Assembly: GCA_024103215.1 (NCBI GenBank)
Contig: JAGFIY010000127.1
Location: 168,186-232,185 of the forward strand
DNA: 64,000 nt
Origin: Melioribacteraceae bacterium
GTDB lineage: Bacteria; Bacteroidota; Ignavibacteria; Ignavibacteriales; Melioribacteraceae
Direction of reading: 5' to 3'
Both the position numbers and the translations under genes were made by a program. Of this stretch, positions 28,686 through 38,940 are shown piece after piece (position 1 is the first letter of the stretch; each line of letters opens with the position of its first letter). The notes beneath the pieces are model-generated. The model saw only the letters and a list, made by a program, of their open reading frames with translations. It searched no databases and had not been told where the DNA came from.

Positions 28686-29773
28686 TTTTTCAGTTCGTCC
28701 ATAAGTTCATCAATTTTGTCTTGAGTTAATTCATCTTTAGTTTTAAACGAATGAAGAGTAACATCGACCTGTTGGATCAATTTTTTCTTATAATATTTAG
28801 GAGCATAAATTGATCCGTCGAGCATGTAAATTCTGTGAGTGTTTTCGTCAAAGAAAGTATAATTTACGAAAGGTCCTCCCCCGCTCTTATCACTGAAACG
28901 CCAAAGTCCTTGAGTCATCAAAGCATATTTTCCTTCAAAATTAACTTCCTTTGTATCAAGATACTGATCTGCTATTTCCACATAAGCTGTATCTTCGGTA
29001 GTGCGGTAAAATTTTTCTGTCATCTTATTCCGTTCTGAATAGATGAATTCATTATTTAATAATTCGGGAGAAGCATTCTCAATCCAATGGACAAAAATCC
29101 ATCGTTCCATATCGGTATTTACCGCACGTCTCAGCCAAACAAAATTTTCCTCCGCTGCCTCTTTTGCGAGTAAAAAATCAGCTTGAACGTATATAATCCA
29201 TCCGTAATTATGCAGCAATTTTGCTTCTATATCGTACTGTTCATACTTGGGATTGTAAAGACTTTTAAACAATCTTTTATTTGAGATGTCCTGGAATTGA
29301 TAGAGTAAATTTTCGTGATCTTGCAGCATGTTCATTTTAAGTTCGTCAATAGACGGTGCAGTTAAAATCATAACCAGTTGATCCTTTGCCCACAGATCAC
29401 GTTTATTGAAAACGAATTCGCCTTCATTTAAAACCATGTTCTGAACTGTTGAATCGATTATCGTAGTAAGGTAATCCGACGTCATTGAGCCCGAGCCGAA
29501 AGGTGCCATAATTATAACATTCTTCTTGTTTTTTACTTCATTTATCCTGTTAATGCTTACTCGCTTAAGTTCAAATAGATTCTCGGGTTGAGGTGTGTAA
29601 ATCACTTTTCCAAAAATTTGTAAAAGCGTGCTTTCGAGTTGTTCGAATTCGAGTGAATCGGCAACCACGTATATCAGGTCCTCTTGTCCAGTTGCCGGTT
29701 TTTTTGCATCGCAACCGCTTACAAAAAAGATAAATGCCAAGGCTGGCAGTAGATATTTAAGAAGTGATTTCAA
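28682..29773 (-). CDS. DUF4837 family lipoprotein
   Basis: A 363-residue lipoprotein: signal ending FFVSGC (C21), then a mixed domain with VVADSLEFEQLESTLLQIFG, TPQPENLFELKRVS, NVIIMAPFGSGS and a later WIFVHWIENASPE segment. The order fits DUF4837, a family found mainly in Bacteroidota and relatives with no known function. The C-terminus has many charged residues. It is the last gene before a convergent junction with arfB. Confidence 0.75.
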   Translation of the reverse strand: MKSLLKYLLPALAFIFFVSGCDAKKPATGQEDLIYVVADSLEFEQLESTLLQIFGKVIYTPQPENLFELKRVSINRINEVKNKKNVIIMAPFGSGSMTSDYLTTIIDSTVQNMVLNEGEFVFNKRDLWAKDQLVMILTAPSIDELKMNMLQDHENLLYQFQDISNKRLFKSLYNPKYEQYDIEAKLLHNYGWIIYVQADFLLAKEAAEENFVWLRRAVNTDMERWIFVHWIENASPELLNNEFIYSERNKMTEKFYRTTEDTAYVEIADQYLDTKEVNFEGKYALMTQGLWRFSDKSGGGPFVNYTFFDENTHRIYMLDGSIYAPKYYKKKLIQQVDVTLHSFKTKDELTQDKIDELMDELKN

Positions 29774-29824
29774 TTTCTTATCCCGTTTTTAATTGTTGTT
29801 ATACAGATATCTTTCCTAATTGTT

Positions 29825-30505
29825 TCAGCTGAGAAAATTCACGAGTATCGAAGTTTGATCTACCAAAAGTTCTGGCGAAAAAATAATATAAAGTAACCAC
29901 ATAGTTATTCCGATAGAAAGGGGAATAACCAGGTTATCATCCGCCCAGCCGTAAGAAACATTTTCACCTACTGCTCCAACAGCGACTGCAATAAACGCAA
30001 TCAAATATTCTGATATTTCTCCGGATATTTTCGGAGTAAAAAGTACGACCAGGCATCCCACAACAAAGAAAGATAAGGTCCCTTCTAAACTTTTTGCCAG
30101 AAACTTGTGTTTTCCGAATCTTCTTCCCACTAGAGCAGCGGCAATATCGCTTAAAATCAGAACGGCGAAACTGGTAATAAAAAATATTTTGGGAAGGATA
30201 ATTAGCGAAAGAACCGCGGCAATAAAAACATAGGTGGCTCCGCTTAAATTTTTTTTCTTCGAGTCACGTTCATGTTCGCGGAGAAGGAATCCGAAAAACA
30301 TTTCGAAATATTTTCCAAGAGATGGAATTATGTAGCGTCCGAGATCAATGAATAGAGAAAAAATTGTAAGAGGAATTAGGATTTTCAGCGCTAATTCCTC
30401 TGTAATGTAGTAGTAAATAATTGGGATAGAAAGAGAACACATGTGAATGCTCTTTCTAAGAATTTCCGATTTATAATCTATAGTTCCAACGTCAGTTTGA
30501 GTCAT
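29825..30505 (-). CDS. CTP-dependent polyprenol/diacylglycerol kinase-like membrane protein (SEC59/DGK1/VTE5 type)
   Basis: A 226-residue membrane protein with about six helices. The signature [13 protein letters not shown] near the start and [17 protein letters not shown]....KSLEGTLSF in the middle are typical of the dolichol kinase / diacylglycerol kinase 1 / phytol kinase group, related to CTP transferases. It probably phosphorylates a lipid alcohol with CTP; the lipid is unknown. The start overlaps the end of ftsH by 14 bp, so translation is probably coupled. The phosphatidate cytidylyltransferase CdsA is the main alternative, but the protein is shorter and lacks its C-terminal signature. 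Confidence 0.8.
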   Translation of the reverse strand: MTQTDVGTIDYKSEILRKSIHMCSLSIPIIYYYITEELALKILIPLTIFSLFIDLGRYIIPSLGKYFEMFFGFLLREHERDSKKKNLSGATYVFIAAVLSLIILPKIFFITSFAVLILSDIAAALVGRRFGKHKFLAKSLEGTLSFFVVGCLVVLFTPKISGEISEYLIAFIAVAVGAVGENVSYGWADDNLVIPLSIGITMWLLYIIFSPELLVDQTSILVNFLS

Positions 30506-32603
30506 CTTCAGTTTTATTCTGACTTTCGGAATCAGTGCCGGACTTTCTTTTTTTCATCAGTTCTTTCACATGATCGGGAACCTCATCAACGGTTTCTTTT
30601 TTCTCGCCTTCGCCGTTGTTATCGTGCTTCTTCATCGGTGGAAGTTCTTCTCCTTTCATAAGCAGATCGATTTCTTCGGCATCAAGTATTTCCCTTTCAA
30701 GCAATTCTTTCGAAAGAATATGAAGGATATCAATATTTTCTTTAAGCAGATTTACTGCTTTATCCATCGCGCTGGTGATAATCTTCTTGATCTCTGTATC
30801 TATCTTACGTGCGGTTTCGTCACTATAATCATTATGTTTTGTGATTTCCCTGCCGAGGAAAATTTCTTCTTCATTTTTTCCATAGGCAAGTGGACCAAGC
30901 TCTTCGCTCATTCCCCATTCGCATACCATTTTCCTTGCGAGGTTTGTCGCTCTTTCTATATCATTACCGGCACCTGTTGTATATTGATTAAACACAACAA
31001 GTTCCGCAGCGCGTCCGCCGAGTAGAGTAAGAATTTTTGATTCAACATATTCTCTTGAGTATGTATGTTTTTCATCTACCGGCAAATAATGAGTAACTCC
31101 TAAAGCTCTACCACGCGGGATTATTGTAACTTTATGAACAGGATCTGATTCGGGAATCAGCTTTGCTACGAGCACGTGACCTATCTCGTGATAAGCAGTC
31201 ATTTTCTTTTCTTCTTCCGATATAATCATACTTTTCCGCTCGGTTCCCATCATTACTTTATCTTTAGCTTCCTCAAAATCATCCATGTTAACCGTCTTCT
31301 TGTTTTTCCTGGCAGCAAGAAGAGCGGCTTCGTTTACCATGTTAGCGATTTCTGCTCCGGCTAATCCCGGTGTTCCTTTTGCAAGTGTTTTTAGGTTTAC
31401 CGATTTATCCAGCGGAATATTTCGTGTATGAACCTTTAATATACCTTCGCGGCCTTTCACATCAGGTCTATCAACAACCACCTGACGATCGAATCTTCCG
31501 GGTCTGAGAAGTGCGGGATCCAGAACGTCCGGCCTGTTGGTTGCTGCAATGATAATAACGCCGCTGTTCTGTTCGAAGCCGTCCATTTCCACCAGCAAAG
31601 CGTTTAAGGTTTGTTCGCGCTCATCGTGACCGCCTCCCAAACCGGCACCCCTATGGCGACCCACAGCATCAATTTCATCTATAAAAATAATACAAGGTGC
31701 ATTTTTCTTCCCTTGATCGAAGAGATCACGAACACGGCTGGCACCCACACCTACAAACATTTCGACAAAATCTGCACCGCTTATCGAGAAGAACGGAACT
31801 CCAGCTTCACCGGCTACGGCACGCGCAAGAAGTGTTTTACCTGTTCCGGGAGGTCCTAACAGAAGAACCCCTCTCGGGATTTTACCACCAAGTTTTTGAA
31901 ACTTTGTTGGTTCTTTTAAAAACTCGATAATTTCTTCCAATTCTTGTTTTGCTTCGTCTGCACCTGCAACATCTCTAAAAGTTACCTTTACTGCAGATTC
32001 CGAGATCAGTTTTGCTTTGCTTTTTCCAAAATTGAAGATACCACGCTGACCACCACCTGCTCCTTGCATTCGTCTCATAATCAGTATCCACACACCAATT
32101 ATCAGAATCCATGGAAGAAATCCGATAAGAACAGTTAACCATTCATTTGAATCTTTTTCATAGGTATATTCAACATTTTGTTCCTTCCAAGATTTTTCTT
32201 GTTCTGCTAGGAATGATTCAAAAATTGTCGTCGAAAAAGTTTTGATCTTAACATAATTTTCGCCTCGTAAAATCCTCTCTTCCTGCTTAAGTGTCCCAAT
32301 AAATTTATAATCGTTGATATCGGTCTTAACAATCTTTGCTTTTTCTATCTTTCCTTCATTTAGGAATTTCTCGTAGTACTTATACTCAAGTTCAACTGCG
32401 TTAGAAGAGTCCGAACGCCAAAACTGCATAACTATTACGGCAGCTATTATAACGAGTCCCCAACTAAAAACCGTTCTTATAACTTTTGACCAATCAAAAT
32501 CACCATCAGGCTTTTTTGGTGGACCGAAATTCTTCTTGCCGCCGGTTTTTTTCTGTTCGTTTTTTCCGGAATTATTGTTTGTGTACATTTTATTTTCGTT
32601 CAT
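30492..32603 (-). CDS. ftsH: ATP-dependent zinc metalloprotease FtsH
   Basis: A 703-residue membrane protease. Two membrane helices (about 46-65 and 155-177) flank the periplasmic domain; the AAA+ domain carries GPPGTGKT and the second region of homology [20 protein letters not shown]; the zinc site is HEIGH at 472-476. The C-terminal tail is rich in charged residues. FtsH degrades misfolded membrane proteins and some regulators. It lies 17 bp after hpt and is followed by an overlapping lipid-kinase-like gene. Confidence 0.97.
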   Translation of the reverse strand: MNENKMYTNNNSGKNEQKKTGGKKNFGPPKKPDGDFDWSKVIRTVFSWGLVIIAAVIVMQFWRSDSSNAVELEYKYYEKFLNEGKIEKAKIVKTDINDYKFIGTLKQEERILRGENYVKIKTFSTTIFESFLAEQEKSWKEQNVEYTYEKDSNEWLTVLIGFLPWILIIGVWILIMRRMQGAGGGQRGIFNFGKSKAKLISESAVKVTFRDVAGADEAKQELEEIIEFLKEPTKFQKLGGKIPRGVLLLGPPGTGKTLLARAVAGEAGVPFFSISGADFVEMFVGVGASRVRDLFDQGKKNAPCIIFIDEIDAVGRHRGAGLGGGHDEREQTLNALLVEMDGFEQNSGVIIIAATNRPDVLDPALLRPGRFDRQVVVDRPDVKGREGILKVHTRNIPLDKSVNLKTLAKGTPGLAGAEIANMVNEAALLAARKNKKTVNMDDFEEAKDKVMMGTERKSMIISEEEKKMTAYHEIGHVLVAKLIPESDPVHKVTIIPRGRALGVTHYLPVDEKHTYSREYVESKILTLLGGRAAELVVFNQYTTGAGNDIERATNLARKMVCEWGMSEELGPLAYGKNEEEIFLGREITKHNDYSDETARKIDTEIKKIITSAMDKAVNLLKENIDILHILSKELLEREILDAEEIDLLMKGEELPPMKKHDNNGEGEKKETVDEVPDHVKELMKKRKSGTDSESQNKTEDDSN

Positions 32604-32620
32604 AATAAGTAATTTCTCCC

Positions 32621-33175
32621 TTATTCACTAAGAACATGGATCGATCTTAGATTTCTATATTTTTGTGCGTAATCCAATCCGTAACCAATAACAAATTTAT
32701 CTTCTATTTCAAAACCAATATAATCAATTTTGATTTCATATTTGATGCTTGCCGGTTTTACAAGGAGCGAGATTACCCTCATACTTGCAGGATTAAACTG
32801 CTCCATCAAACTTTCGATGTATTTGATTGAAAGTCCGGAATCCACAATATCTTCAACTATAATAATGTGTCTGTTGGTAATATCCGCATTTAACTCTTTC
32901 AATAATTTTACCTTTCCCGAAGAAATTTTTTCGTCGCCGTAACTTGAAAGTTTAAAGAAATCAACCTCGCAAGGAAATATGATATTCTTAATCAAGTCGG
33001 CGAGAAACATGAAAGAACCGTTTAGTATCCCGATAAAAATCGGTAGTTTAGTGTCATATTCTTTGGAAAGTTCAACCGCTAATTCCTTTATTCGTTTTTG
33101 AATTTCCTCTTCGGAAATCAGCGGTATAAATTTTTCCGTCCCTATTTTAATTACACCGTTATCTACTTCAGACAT
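32621..33175 (-). CDS. hpt: Hypoxanthine phosphoribosyltransferase
   Basis: A 184-residue purine salvage enzyme. The PRPP loop [12 protein letters not shown] and the preceding [16 protein letters not shown] and FFKLSSYG segments identify it, as does [17 protein letters not shown] at the end. It makes IMP or GMP from hypoxanthine or guanine. The tilS-hpt-ftsH order is a widely conserved bacterial arrangement and is intact here; the start overlaps tilS by 13 bp. Confidence 0.95.
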   Translation of the reverse strand: MSEVDNGVIKIGTEKFIPLISEEEIQKRIKELAVELSKEYDTKLPIFIGILNGSFMFLADLIKNIIFPCEVDFFKLSSYGDEKISSGKVKLLKELNADITNRHIIIVEDIVDSGLSIKYIESLMEQFNPASMRVISLLVKPASIKYEIKIDYIGFEIEDKFVIGYGLDYAQKYRNLRSIHVLSE

Positions 33176-34518
33176 AATTCTATTTTCCGTTTAGTATTAT
33201 TAGTAATTTTAACTCTGTCATCTATTCTTAATCCAACTACCCAGATTATGTTTCCGTTGTTTTCTAACACGAGAATTTCGCTTTTTTCAGAAGCTCTTAC
33301 TTTCTCATCGTTAAGGAAATCCGAAATTTTCTTAAATCCCTTCATACCCAACGGTATGAACTTATCTCCATTTTTCCAGTTACGTAATATAAAGAGATCC
33401 GAAAGATTATTCCCCGAAACATATTCTACATTTTTTTCTTTGTCCGCAAAATCCTCATCGATTGATTCTATTACCCGAATGGTGAGTTTACCTTTTGGAG
33501 TCGACGCAGAAGAATTAATTTTTATGTTTTTGTAGATAGGTTTTTCTTTCTTCGTTTTTCTAATAATTATTTCGTCTCTTTCCCGTAAAGCTTCTATCCC
33601 ATTTCCAAGTTCAATTTTTGTCCCCTTTTGATTGTCTATCAGCCTAAAAAGTTTCCTGTTATTTATTGTGTTAACTATGTAGGAAAAATTTTGTCTAAGC
33701 TTTTTTTTAACCATCTCACCAAACAAAGTTTCGTTTAATTCTCCTGAGCTCTTAACATCGATTACTAAATCGCTGTTCTTAACTTTACAGATATCCTTAA
33801 AATTTTGTTTTAATAATTCTTCTTCTATCTGTGAGACTTTCTCCGATAGGTTAAACAACGAAGTATTTACCGACGGATTTATATGTTCTTTCGCCAGTAA
33901 TAAAATCTTGTGCCTGATTAAATTTCTAGTAAAATTTTCTTCAAAATTTGTGAGATCATTTCTATAAGGAATATTATTGTTTTCCAAATAATTGGTTATC
34001 TCAATTTTCTCTAATGATAGAAACGGACGAATAATGCTCCCGCGTTTTATCGGTATACCTTTAAGACCCTGTAATCCGGTCCCCTTAAATAAATTGAGAA
34101 GAATTGTTTCCGAATTATCATCCGAATTGTGTGCAGTTACAATTTTATCCGCTTTTATTTTTTTTCTTATCCTTTCAAGTTCTTCGTAACGAATTTCTCT
34201 TCCGGCTTCTTCCAAAGAAAGTTTATTTTTTGCGGCAAAATGCTTTACTCTTTTTCTTGCGGAATAGATTGGAATAGAAAGTGAACAACAGAGTTCGAAA
34301 CAGAATTGCTCGTCAGCTTCAGCATCTTTTCCGCGCAAAAGATGATTTAGATGAAATGCCGACAGATTCACATCAAAGTAGGATTTAAATTTATTCAAAA
34401 AGAGTAATGCAAATACCGAATCTGCACCTCCGCTCAGCGAAACAAGAAGATGCTCACCTTTTTCGATGAGATTTTTTTCTTTAATAAACCTAATTGCTTT
34501 TTGTTCTATCTTCTTCAT
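33163..34518 (-). CDS. tilS: tRNA(Ile)-lysidine synthetase
   Basis: A 451-residue enzyme with the PP-loop SLSGGADS near the start (residues 28-35), the FHLNHLLRGKDAEAD segment, the TAHNSDDNSETILLNLFKG motif and two C-terminal TilS substrate-binding regions (RNWKNGDKFIPLGMKG, KKISDFLNDEKV). It converts C34 of the CAT-anticodon tRNA-Ile to lysidine so that it reads AUA. First gene of the tilS-hpt-ftsH operon. Confidence 0.95.
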   Translation of the reverse strand: MKKIEQKAIRFIKEKNLIEKGEHLLVSLSGGADSVFALLFLNKFKSYFDVNLSAFHLNHLLRGKDAEADEQFCFELCCSLSIPIYSARKRVKHFAAKNKLSLEEAGREIRYEELERIRKKIKADKIVTAHNSDDNSETILLNLFKGTGLQGLKGIPIKRGSIIRPFLSLEKIEITNYLENNNIPYRNDLTNFEENFTRNLIRHKILLLAKEHINPSVNTSLFNLSEKVSQIEEELLKQNFKDICKVKNSDLVIDVKSSGELNETLFGEMVKKKLRQNFSYIVNTINNRKLFRLIDNQKGTKIELGNGIEALRERDEIIIRKTKKEKPIYKNIKINSSASTPKGKLTIRVIESIDEDFADKEKNVEYVSGNNLSDLFILRNWKNGDKFIPLGMKGFKKISDFLNDEKVRASEKSEILVLENNGNIIWVVGLRIDDRVKITNNTKRKIELCLK

Positions 34519-34571
34519 TTTAAGTGAAGTATTTTATCGACGGGATTTTCAATATAACGGCGGGAATAATC

Positions 34572-35042
34572 CTACTCTATGTTTAAAATTTCAAAATTAA
34601 TTACTCCGGCAGGAACATTTGCCTGAACCTTATCCCCAATCTTTTTCCCGAGTAATACTTTACCAACCGGTGAAGTTATAGAGATCTTACCGTTTTGCAA
34701 ATCCGCCTCCTCGGGTGAAACAAGAATATATTTGAAAGTTTTATTGATCTTTAAATTTTTTACAGTAACCTTGGATAAAATATGAGTCTGATCATTAGAA
34801 AATTGATTTGAATCCACAACTCTTGCTTTTGAGAGAAGCTCTTCCAGTTTGCTAATCTTAAGCTCAAGAAGTCCTTGCTCCTCTTTTGCTGCATCGTATT
34901 CAGCATTTTCGGATAAATCACCGTGAGCTCTTGCCTCGGCAATTCTTGCAGCCATTTGTTTTCTGCCATTTGTTTTCAGCTCGGTAAGTTCTTTTTCCAC
35001 TTCTCTGAGTCGTTCTTTACTCAAATAGACAATATTTGACAC
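34572..35042 (-). CDS. greA: Transcription elongation factor GreA
   Basis: A 156-residue factor with the N-terminal coiled coil (ELTELKTNGRKQMAARIAEARAHGDLSENAEYDAAKEEQ), whose tip acids D and E stimulate RNA polymerase cleavage, and the C-terminal FKBP-like domain (VSPEEADLQNGKISITSPVGKVLLGKKIGD). I choose the GTG at 35042, which gives the usual MSNIVYLSKE start and has GGAG 6 bp upstream; the longer TTG frame would read through that site. It is preceded by a terminator. Confidence 0.94.
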   Translation of the reverse strand: MSNIVYLSKERLREVEKELTELKTNGRKQMAARIAEARAHGDLSENAEYDAAKEEQGLLELKISKLEELLSKARVVDSNQFSNDQTHILSKVTVKNLKINKTFKYILVSPEEADLQNGKISITSPVGKVLLGKKIGDKVQANVPAGVINFEILNIE

Positions 35043-35066
35043 GAGGTTCTCCAATTATGCTTGTTT

Positions 35067-35100
35067 AAAAAAAATTGCCACTGCTTTTTTGCAGTGGCAA
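35067..35100 (-). terminator. Intrinsic terminator after the AddB-like gene
   Basis: Perfect 10 bp stem TTGCCACTGC (35075-35084) / GCAGTGGCAA (35091-35100) with a six-base loop, followed on the minus strand by eight T. It ends the CYTH/AddB-like transcript and separates it from greA. Confidence 0.9.
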
Positions 35101-35138
35101 CTGAAAATTATGAAAATTCTATTGTGAATTCAAGGAAA

Positions 35139-38100
35139 TTAGGACTTAGGCAGCTCCGTTTTGCGGCACAGCGGTAATAAATTGCAATTTTTGCAGATTT
35201 TATCATCTCGGTTTTTCAATCTGCTCAGGTTGAATTGGCCATCCGCAATCGAATTCACATATTCAACAATTTTATTCATTGACGATTCAATCAGATTATT
35301 TTGTTTTTCTAAATCGTTTTCTCCTGTAAATTCTTTTGACGCAGTATTGATTTTATCCTTCTTGAACTGATCCTGTTTATATTTAAGTGAGTATATAATC
35401 ATTTCGTATGCATCAGGAATCAGCTCAAGTTCTTTTTCAACAAGTTTTTTAGCAGCGTACAAATAAACGGGAAGCTGAAGCGAAATCCCTGTTATCAGAT
35501 CATCTTTCGTAGGTTTGCTGCCGCTTAGTTTATAATCAATAACTTGAAGTTTTGAACCATCGTTCGAAATATCGATTCTGTCAATCTTACCCCTCAAGGA
35601 GACGTTATTGTACTGAAGATCTTCCATTTGCGGTTGTTCGATTTCATTAAAACTTTCGCGCATATTTTTACCGAAAGGAATCTCAAAATATGTCGGAACA
35701 AATTCAAAATCACCCTTTTCTAGTATAAGAAATTGGTATAGAATTGAGTCTTCTCGTCTACCGTCGAAACCAAGAATTTTTTCTTTTTCAATAAAGCCGT
35801 ATTCAGAATCAAATTTCGGGTCGTTAACCATCTTACCGGCAATTTCGAATAATTTATTTGCTGCTTTATTAAAATCTTTTTCCGTGCATTCCGAAAGCAC
35901 AATATCTTTTTGTTTTGTCCAACTCATAAATTCATAAAGAATTTTATGCAGCATATTTCCCATTTCCAGTGCTTCAATTTCTTCCTTAGGGTCCTCAATA
36001 ATAGAAAGATTCAACACACGTTCAACAAAATACTTAAACGGACATTTTGCATAAGTTTCTAACTGCGTTACGCTGAAAGTTCTTGTCTTATATTCTTGAA
36101 GTTTATTACGACTTTCGTCTTGCAGCAGTTCGCCCGACTCGTTATCAAGCAGTCTGCCGTTGTAAGCTGTTATCAATGATTCATCTGAGCGGATTGAGTC
36201 GACATGAATTTTGTTCTTGATTATTTCAACTTCAACCGGCAGTGATGATTTCAATTTATTATTGATCTTCAGTTTATCCGAAGATAGAATTTTGCCGGCA
36301 ACGGTTAGAAGTTCTTCAACGGAATAAATTTTTCCACCGTATAATTTGTGATCGATAGTACTGTAATCAAATGTTTCGCTAAAAGAATTTAGAAAAGTCG
36401 ATTCAACCAAATCGTTTTTACCGCCGCTTATCGAATTTGTTAAGTACAATTTATTTTTTGTTCTATCTATTCCCGGATTCCAAGCAAGAAGTGTTTGATA
36501 GAACTTAAATTTTTCCTCAGCTTGATGATCTTCCTCTTTTGAAGCGAACGAACCGGAAAAGAAAATTTCGGGGGAATATCTAGTGGGAATCACGCCGTCA
36601 TTCAAACCAGCGACAAAAAGATAGTCGAAACTTAAGCCTCTAATTTCATCAAATGAAGTTACTTGTACACCGTAATCGGATCGTTCTTTCACGTTAAATC
36701 TCGCCCAATTGCAGATTGTACGAATCTGATCCAAATAAAATTTTAATGAAAATTTTTCTTCATCACCATACTCACTGCGGAGCAAACCAAAAACTTCGGT
36801 TACTGTTTCGATAAAAGTTGATATTGATTTAATATTTGCTTCTTGCTGATCACTTTCAATAAGCAATGAATTTTTCCCTAGCACAAGTTTAACTATAAGT
36901 TTTTGCAGATTTTCGAGAAACTCATTTATTTTCATTTTTTTCGAGAATGGCTTAATCAGGTTCTCAATCAGTTCAATATCTTTCAAAGCTTTGGTCAAGG
37001 CTTCTTCGGAAAATTGAATTTCTGACTCATCAAATCTTGAGGCATTCAACGCACTTCCTATTTTCCTCTTCCAATTTAATTTTCCGGAAACGATGTTCAG
37101 TTCAGTTGATATTTTAAGCAGATTTTGAAAATCGATCCCAAAATCCTCTGCAAATCCCCCGGTAATTGCTCTGAAGATATTTTTGTGATAAAAATCGTTT
37201 TCGAGAATTTCCAAAAAACTTATTAATTCTATAATTGGTAAGGATTCGGCTAAAAGAATTCTGTCCGTCAAGTTGTAAGGAATTCCGTAAGATGAAAATT
37301 TATCGCGAACAATATGTGAATATTCTTTGATCAAATTGGAGCAGACACAGATTCGTTTCGGTTTTATTTTTTCTTCAATTAAAAGTGATTTAATAATCTT
37401 CGCAATTACTTCAATTTCCTCTTCTCTATCCAATGCGGATAACTTATAAATCTGATCTTTAAATTTATTGTTTGGTTGTCTATTAGGTGAAACAAAAAGA
37501 TTATTCCTTAGGTGAGTATGGAAATTATCAGCTGTTGATTCATCTTGATCAAACCTTCTGAATCCAAGATCTTTCAATTTTTCAAATGAAAAATTTCTAT
37601 TTATGTGTGCTGCCAACTCACTATTTGATGATGGGTAATCAACACTAATGAATAACGAATTATTTAGTGTTTTATTTAATTTGTTTATTATATTGATCTC
37701 GGCTTTAGTAAATTCATCGAAACCGTCTATCTTTATTACTTCAACAGAGTTAAAGACTTTGCGAAAGTGTTTTTCAAAAGTTTCATAGTTCCAAGAATTT
37801 ATCTCACTGTAAATGTCACCAATTTCATAAGCATTAATCTTAGCACAAATTTTAAGATACTCTTCATAAATCGATGCAATATCTTCAGCTTTTAATTTTT
37901 CTGTTCTCTCAAGATTATCGGTTTCTTGTCTTAGCTTCTCTGGTGAAATTCCGTGCCGCTTGTACTCCGATATAACATTCTTCACTCTCTCCAATGTTCC
38001 GAATGGAATATCGCCTTTGTAATTGGCCAAATATGAAAGCTTTACATTTTTCGAACTCTGCTTTATGAAAACTGTTGAGGCAGCTTCGCTCAATTCGATG

Positions 38101-38327
38101 AAGTTTACTTTATCTGAAAATAATTTTGAAGTAAGCGTAGAAAGTGTTTCAACATATAGTTTTCCTGCCGATTGATTCGGGATAGCAGAGATTATTTCTT
38201 TCTTTAATTTTCTGGCACGTCTGTTCGTCGGAACTATCAACAGAAATTTTTCCGGTTTAGATTCCAAGATAAATCTGTCGATAATTTTTTCAATGGATTG
38301 TATATTTTTGTTTTTAGAAAGTATCAT
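35139..38327 (-). CDS. AddB-like helicase-nuclease subunit with Fe-S PD-(D/E)XK domain
   Basis: A 1062-residue protein. The N-terminal half resembles a UvrD-type fold without a canonical Walker A, as in AddB (LLIVPTNRRARKLKKEII). The C-terminal nuclease has KIDRIDI....VIDYKLSGSKP and PVYLYAAKKL, and four cysteines in AddB spacing: one near residue 760 (YAKCPFKYF) and C1045, C1048, C1054 (CKNCNLLPLC), expected to hold a 4Fe-4S cluster. AddB works with AddA on double-strand breaks; no addA is visible in the window. It overlaps the CYTH gene by 4 bp and ends at a terminator. Confidence 0.82.
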   Translation of the reverse strand: MILSKNKNIQSIEKIIDRFILESKPEKFLLIVPTNRRARKLKKEIISAIPNQSAGKLYVETLSTLTSKLFSDKVNFIELSEAASTVFIKQSSKNVKLSYLANYKGDIPFGTLERVKNVISEYKRHGISPEKLRQETDNLERTEKLKAEDIASIYEEYLKICAKINAYEIGDIYSEINSWNYETFEKHFRKVFNSVEVIKIDGFDEFTKAEINIINKLNKTLNNSLFISVDYPSSNSELAAHINRNFSFEKLKDLGFRRFDQDESTADNFHTHLRNNLFVSPNRQPNNKFKDQIYKLSALDREEEIEVIAKIIKSLLIEEKIKPKRICVCSNLIKEYSHIVRDKFSSYGIPYNLTDRILLAESLPIIELISFLEILENDFYHKNIFRAITGGFAEDFGIDFQNLLKISTELNIVSGKLNWKRKIGSALNASRFDESEIQFSEEALTKALKDIELIENLIKPFSKKMKINEFLENLQKLIVKLVLGKNSLLIESDQQEANIKSISTFIETVTEVFGLLRSEYGDEEKFSLKFYLDQIRTICNWARFNVKERSDYGVQVTSFDEIRGLSFDYLFVAGLNDGVIPTRYSPEIFFSGSFASKEEDHQAEEKFKFYQTLLAWNPGIDRTKNKLYLTNSISGGKNDLVESTFLNSFSETFDYSTIDHKLYGGKIYSVEELLTVAGKILSSDKLKINNKLKSSLPVEVEIIKNKIHVDSIRSDESLITAYNGRLLDNESGELLQDESRNKLQEYKTRTFSVTQLETYAKCPFKYFVERVLNLSIIEDPKEEIEALEMGNMLHKILYEFMSWTKQKDIVLSECTEKDFNKAANKLFEIAGKMVNDPKFDSEYGFIEKEKILGFDGRREDSILYQFLILEKGDFEFVPTYFEIPFGKNMRESFNEIEQPQMEDLQYNNVSLRGKIDRIDISNDGSKLQVIDYKLSGSKPTKDDLITGISLQLPVYLYAAKKLVEKELELIPDAYEMIIYSLKYKQDQFKKDKINTASKEFTGENDLEKQNNLIESSMNKIVEYVNSIADGQFNLSRLKNRDDKICKNCNLLPLCRKTELPKS

Positions 38328-38821
38328 AGTGCTAACAGCAAATCTCTGTATGATGTACGCAATTCTTTATAATTTGAAAGCGACAGCGAATCATATACAA
38401 AATCAAATTCCTCTTTTGCACTTTCCTGTCCATCTACTACAACTGTTTCAAGTTCCAAGAAATCTCCAAGATTATTCACCGAATCCAAATGTATTCGAGT
38501 GTTTTTATATAAATAAAGTTTTCTGGTTTTTTCTACAATAATTTCCTTTTCGAAGATTTTGTCAAAAAATTCTTCAGCATCAGGATCAGCTATTTTCAAT
38601 ATACTGAAATTGCTCCATCTGTTCTCCGCACTTTCATCCCGGTCATAGAAAATAAATTCATATTCCTCGTTTACTCTCCTCAATTTGAGTAAGCCTTTAC
38701 TATTACGATAATAAATATCTTTCTGCTCCAAAATATCTATAAATTCTGCGTTTATTTGTTTTAGAGCAGAAAATATTTCATCAAAACTTGTTAAATCAAT
38801 TTTAATTTCGAGATTCTGCAT
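38324..38821 (-). CDS. CYTH domain protein (class IV adenylate cyclase/triphosphatase-like)
   Basis: A 165-residue protein with the CYTH tunnel pattern: NLEIKI at residues 3-8 (the reduced form of ExExK), LLKLRR near 43-48, NTRIHLDSVNNLGDFLELE near 107-125 and a final SYRDLLL. Members hydrolyse triphosphates or make cyclic AMP with bound metal; the activity here is undecided. AGGA lies 9 bp before the ATG. The gene leads a two-gene operon with the AddB-like nuclease. Confidence 0.83.
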   Translation of the reverse strand: MQNLEIKIDLTSFDEIFSALKQINAEFIDILEQKDIYYRNSKGLLKLRRVNEEYEFIFYDRDESAENRWSNFSILKIADPDAEEFFDKIFEKEIIVEKTRKLYLYKNTRIHLDSVNNLGDFLELETVVVDGQESAKEEFDFVYDSLSLSNYKELRTSYRDLLLAL

Positions 38822-38940
38822 GATGTTTAATCCTGTTTAGGGCAAAAATTCGGTTAACCTCGTAAAATTCTTGAATAATTTTTGAAAAAATCATATGCTT
38901 GATTATAATTGAAACAGAATTTAAAAAAGACATTGCACTG

